7,509 nt of DNA from CAYVZZ01 sp964456185 (lineage in GTDB: Bacteria > Pseudomonadota > Gammaproteobacteria > Pseudomonadales > Alcanivoracaceae): assembly GCA_964456185.1 (NCBI GenBank), contig CAYVZZ010000113.1:1-7509 (forward strand). Direction: 5' to 3'. This document shows positions 6,040 through 7,509 of this stretch, in pieces (positions within the stretch are counted from its first letter, which is position 1; each line of letters starts with the position of its first letter). Both the position numbers and the translations under genes were made by a program. A model generated the notes under the pieces. It was not told the DNA's origin. It searched no databases and saw only the letters and a program-made list of their open reading frames with translations.

Positions 6040-6711
6040 CTAAAAGGGCACACGAGAACGAAAGGTAACCCAGTCATCCGTTACCGGATGATGAAAGGAA
6101 ATTTGCTGTGCATGCAGTAGCAATCTGTCCGCTTTAGCCTCCACATCCGGCGGCGCGTATAGATCGCAACCGAGAATAGGGTGGTTGCTTTCTTTGGTAT
6201 GAATGCGCAGCTGGTGTGAGCGGCCAGTAATCGGGTGCAATTCCAAGCGGCTGGTTTTCGCCTCTTGATCTTCCTCAAGCACCGTCCAGTGCGTTAGGGC
6301 ACTTTTCCCCTTTTCATAATCGATTTTCTGCCGTGGACGATTGGCCCAATCGCGAGCAATGGGCAGATCAATGCTGCCGGTTCTGCTTTCCATTAAGCCA
6401 TCGACGACTGCAATATAGCGCTTGTCGATAGCGCGTTTCTGAAAGGCGCGGGCAATGTGTTTTTGAGCATGGCGACTCATGGCAAACACCATCAAGCCTG
6501 ACGTATCCAAGTCGAGCCGGTGCAAGAGCAATACGCCCTCATATTGCGCCTGTAGCCGGGAAAACACGGAATCGTGGTTTTCCGGCCCGCGTCCGGGTAC
6601 AGACAACAAAAAGGCCGGTTTCTCAACGACTAGAATAGATTCATCGCGATAAAGCGTGATCACCGGCTCGTCACAGGGCGGCACGATGTAATAGGGCTTA
6701 TCATCATCCAT
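6040..6711 (-). CDS. rluA: Dual-specificity rRNA/tRNA pseudouridine synthase RluA
   Basis: RluA isomerises uridine to pseudouridine. The E. coli enzyme modifies U746 of 23S rRNA and U32 of several tRNAs. The protein is 223 aa from the ATG at 6711, against 219 in E. coli RluA. Landmarks: ILVVEKPAFLLSVPGRGPE (26-44), catalytic motif HRLDLDTSG (64-72) with D67 as the nucleophilic Asp, then DWANRPRQKIDYEKGK, HPITGRSHQLRIH and RLLLHAQQISFHHP. The absence of an S4 domain and the short length favour RluA over RluC or RluD. The frame stays open upstream to a further Met at 6756, but that lies inside lon and would add 15 unrelated residues; MDDDKPYYIVPP at 6711 fits the family better. The ATG overlaps the lon stop by 8 nt, with no clear Shine-Dalgarno, suggesting translational coupling. 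It ends 23 nt before the shared terminator. Confidence 0.92.
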   Translation of the reverse strand: MDDDKPYYIVPPCDEPVITLYRDESILVVEKPAFLLSVPGRGPENHDSVFSRLQAQYEGVLLLHRLDLDTSGLMVFAMSRHAQKHIARAFQKRAIDKRYIAVVDGLMESRTGSIDLPIARDWANRPRQKIDYEKGKSALTHWTVLEEDQEAKTSRLELHPITGRSHQLRIHTKESNHPILGCDLYAPPDVEAKADRLLLHAQQISFHHPVTDDWVTFRSRVPF

Positions 6712-7509
6712 CAGACTGAAACACCCACCGATAGACATCACGATAATGTTTGGCAAAATGCACCGTCATGCCATCTCGCAGATAGTCGGGTAGTTCGTTG
6801 TAATCACGCTCACAGGCCTGCGGCAAAATGAGCTCAAAAATGCCAACTCGTCTTGCAGCTACAACTTTCTCGCGAATGCCGCCAACCGCTAGCACCTGTC
6901 CGGTTAAGGTAAGCTCACCGGTCATGGCCAATTTGGGCTTGATTGCCCGTTTAGTGGCCAAGGAGATTAAAGCTGTCGCCATGGTAATGCCCGCCGAGGG
7001 GCCGTCTTTAGGTGTCGCTCCTTCCGGTACGTGTAGGTGGATAAAGGCATCTTTAAACCACTCATTCTTACCACCAAAGTCACTTAAATGACCGGCCACA
7101 TAGCTGTAAGCAATTTCACTGGATTCTTTCATGACATTGCCCAGCTGGCCGGTTTGTTTAAAGCCGCGACGGCCATTGTGTATGCGGCTAGCCTCGATGG
7201 ACAGCGTGGTGCCACCCATGGCGGTCCAGGCAAGACCGGTGACGACCCCGACACCCTGTTGCGGCTTTTCATTACGGAAGTAAGGCTCGCCTAAATAATC
7301 CGTTAAGTTGCGCTGGGTAACGGATAGCTTCTCTTCGCCTTGCAGCATTTTGACGGCGGCCTTACGAATAATACGGTTAAGTTGTTTTTCCAAATTACGC
7401 ACGCCGGCTTCACGCGCGTATCCGTTAATGATTTGCTTTATGGCGGAATCACTTAGCTTAAGCTGACTCTTTTTCAGCTTGGCGTTTTTGAGGGCTTTCG
7501 GCCACAGGT
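6704..7509 (-). CDS. ATP-dependent Lon protease, C-terminal part (5' end outside window)
   Basis: This is the last ~267 residues of a Lon (S16) protease; the frame is open through the right edge, so the GTG at 7402 is not the start. The first visible residues (LWPKALKNAKLKKSQLKLS) belong to the AAA+ small domain. The sensor-2 region follows (YAREAGVRNLEKQL), then a linker and the proteolytic domain with VGVVTGLAWTAMGG, GQLGNVMKESSEIA and HVPEGATPKDGPSAG. The catalytic Ser is the codon at 6995-6997, and the catalytic Lys, in GGIREKVVAARR, is at 6866-6868, giving an intact Ser-Lys dyad. The C-terminus is short, ending soon after the protease core (YRWVFQSDG). An insert-like stretch (EASRIHNGRRGFKQTGQ) and the SYVAGHL region resemble the second Lon paralogue of pseudomonads (AsrA type) rather than canonical housekeeping Lon, but this is from memory. 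Lon degrades misfolded and regulatory cytosolic proteins. rluA follows with an 8-nt overlap. Confidence 0.93.
   Translation of the reverse strand, partial: LWPKALKNAKLKKSQLKLSDSAIKQIINGYAREAGVRNLEKQLNRIIRKAAVKMLQGEEKLSVTQRNLTDYLGEPYFRNEKPQQGVGVVTGLAWTAMGGTTLSIEASRIHNGRRGFKQTGQLGNVMKESSEIAYSYVAGHLSDFGGKNEWFKDAFIHLHVPEGATPKDGPSAGITMATALISLATKRAIKPKLAMTGELTLTGQVLAVGGIREKVVAARRVGIFELILPQACERDYNELPDYLRDGMTVHFAKHYRDVYRWVFQSDG

Noticed and set aside
6828..7294. Two + strand frames (87 and 68 codons) antisense to lon
   Set aside because: Both lie opposite conserved Lon catalytic sequence, whose codon constraints explain the openness.

Overview
The window reads as a core chromosomal segment of a gammaproteobacterium, probably an aquatic Pseudomonas-like or Cellvibrionales-like lineage. 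The evidence is moderate GC (about half by eye), a FimL/ChpA-type twitching-motility protein next to nudC, a SohB-type peptidase, a Pseudomonas-style NfuA, and RluA and Lon proteins of gammaproteobacterial type. Genus-level placement is inference. I see no phage, IS element, CRISPR array, tRNA, rRNA or defence system.

Left block, + strand (1-3524): the 3' end of a fimL-like gene cut by the window edge, then nudC (NAD-capped RNA / NADH hydrolase) after 24 nt, a two-TM membrane protein of unknown function after 7 nt, and sohB (inner-membrane S49 peptidase, TTG start with a strong Shine-Dalgarno) after 45 nt. The tight spacing and lack of terminators suggest one transcription unit.

Middle (3525-4258): a 107-nt gap holds a 45-bp interrupted dyad. 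At its centre is a 25-bp sequence closely resembling a type I IscR operator, overlaid on a plausible sigma-70 promoter. The next gene is nfuA, an Fe-S carrier, which is the kind of gene IscR controls. This is the most informative regulatory observation in the window.

Right block (4259-7509): after a 192-nt gap comes a + strand flavin monooxygenase of the Baeyer-Villiger class that closely resembles mycobacterial EthA. It ends at a strong terminator that looks usable from both strands. Convergent to it on the - strand are the 3' end of a Lon-family protease gene (cut by the right edge) and rluA, whose start overlaps the end of lon by 8 nt.

The genes are mostly housekeeping: RNA quality and modification (NudC, RluA), membrane and cytosolic proteolysis (SohB, Lon), Fe-S maturation (NfuA) and surface-motility signalling (FimL). 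The EthA-like oxygenase is the most accessory-looking gene. I do not see evidence for a new multigene system. The nfuA control region, the NfuA C-terminal extension and the EthA-like enzyme are the points worth following.
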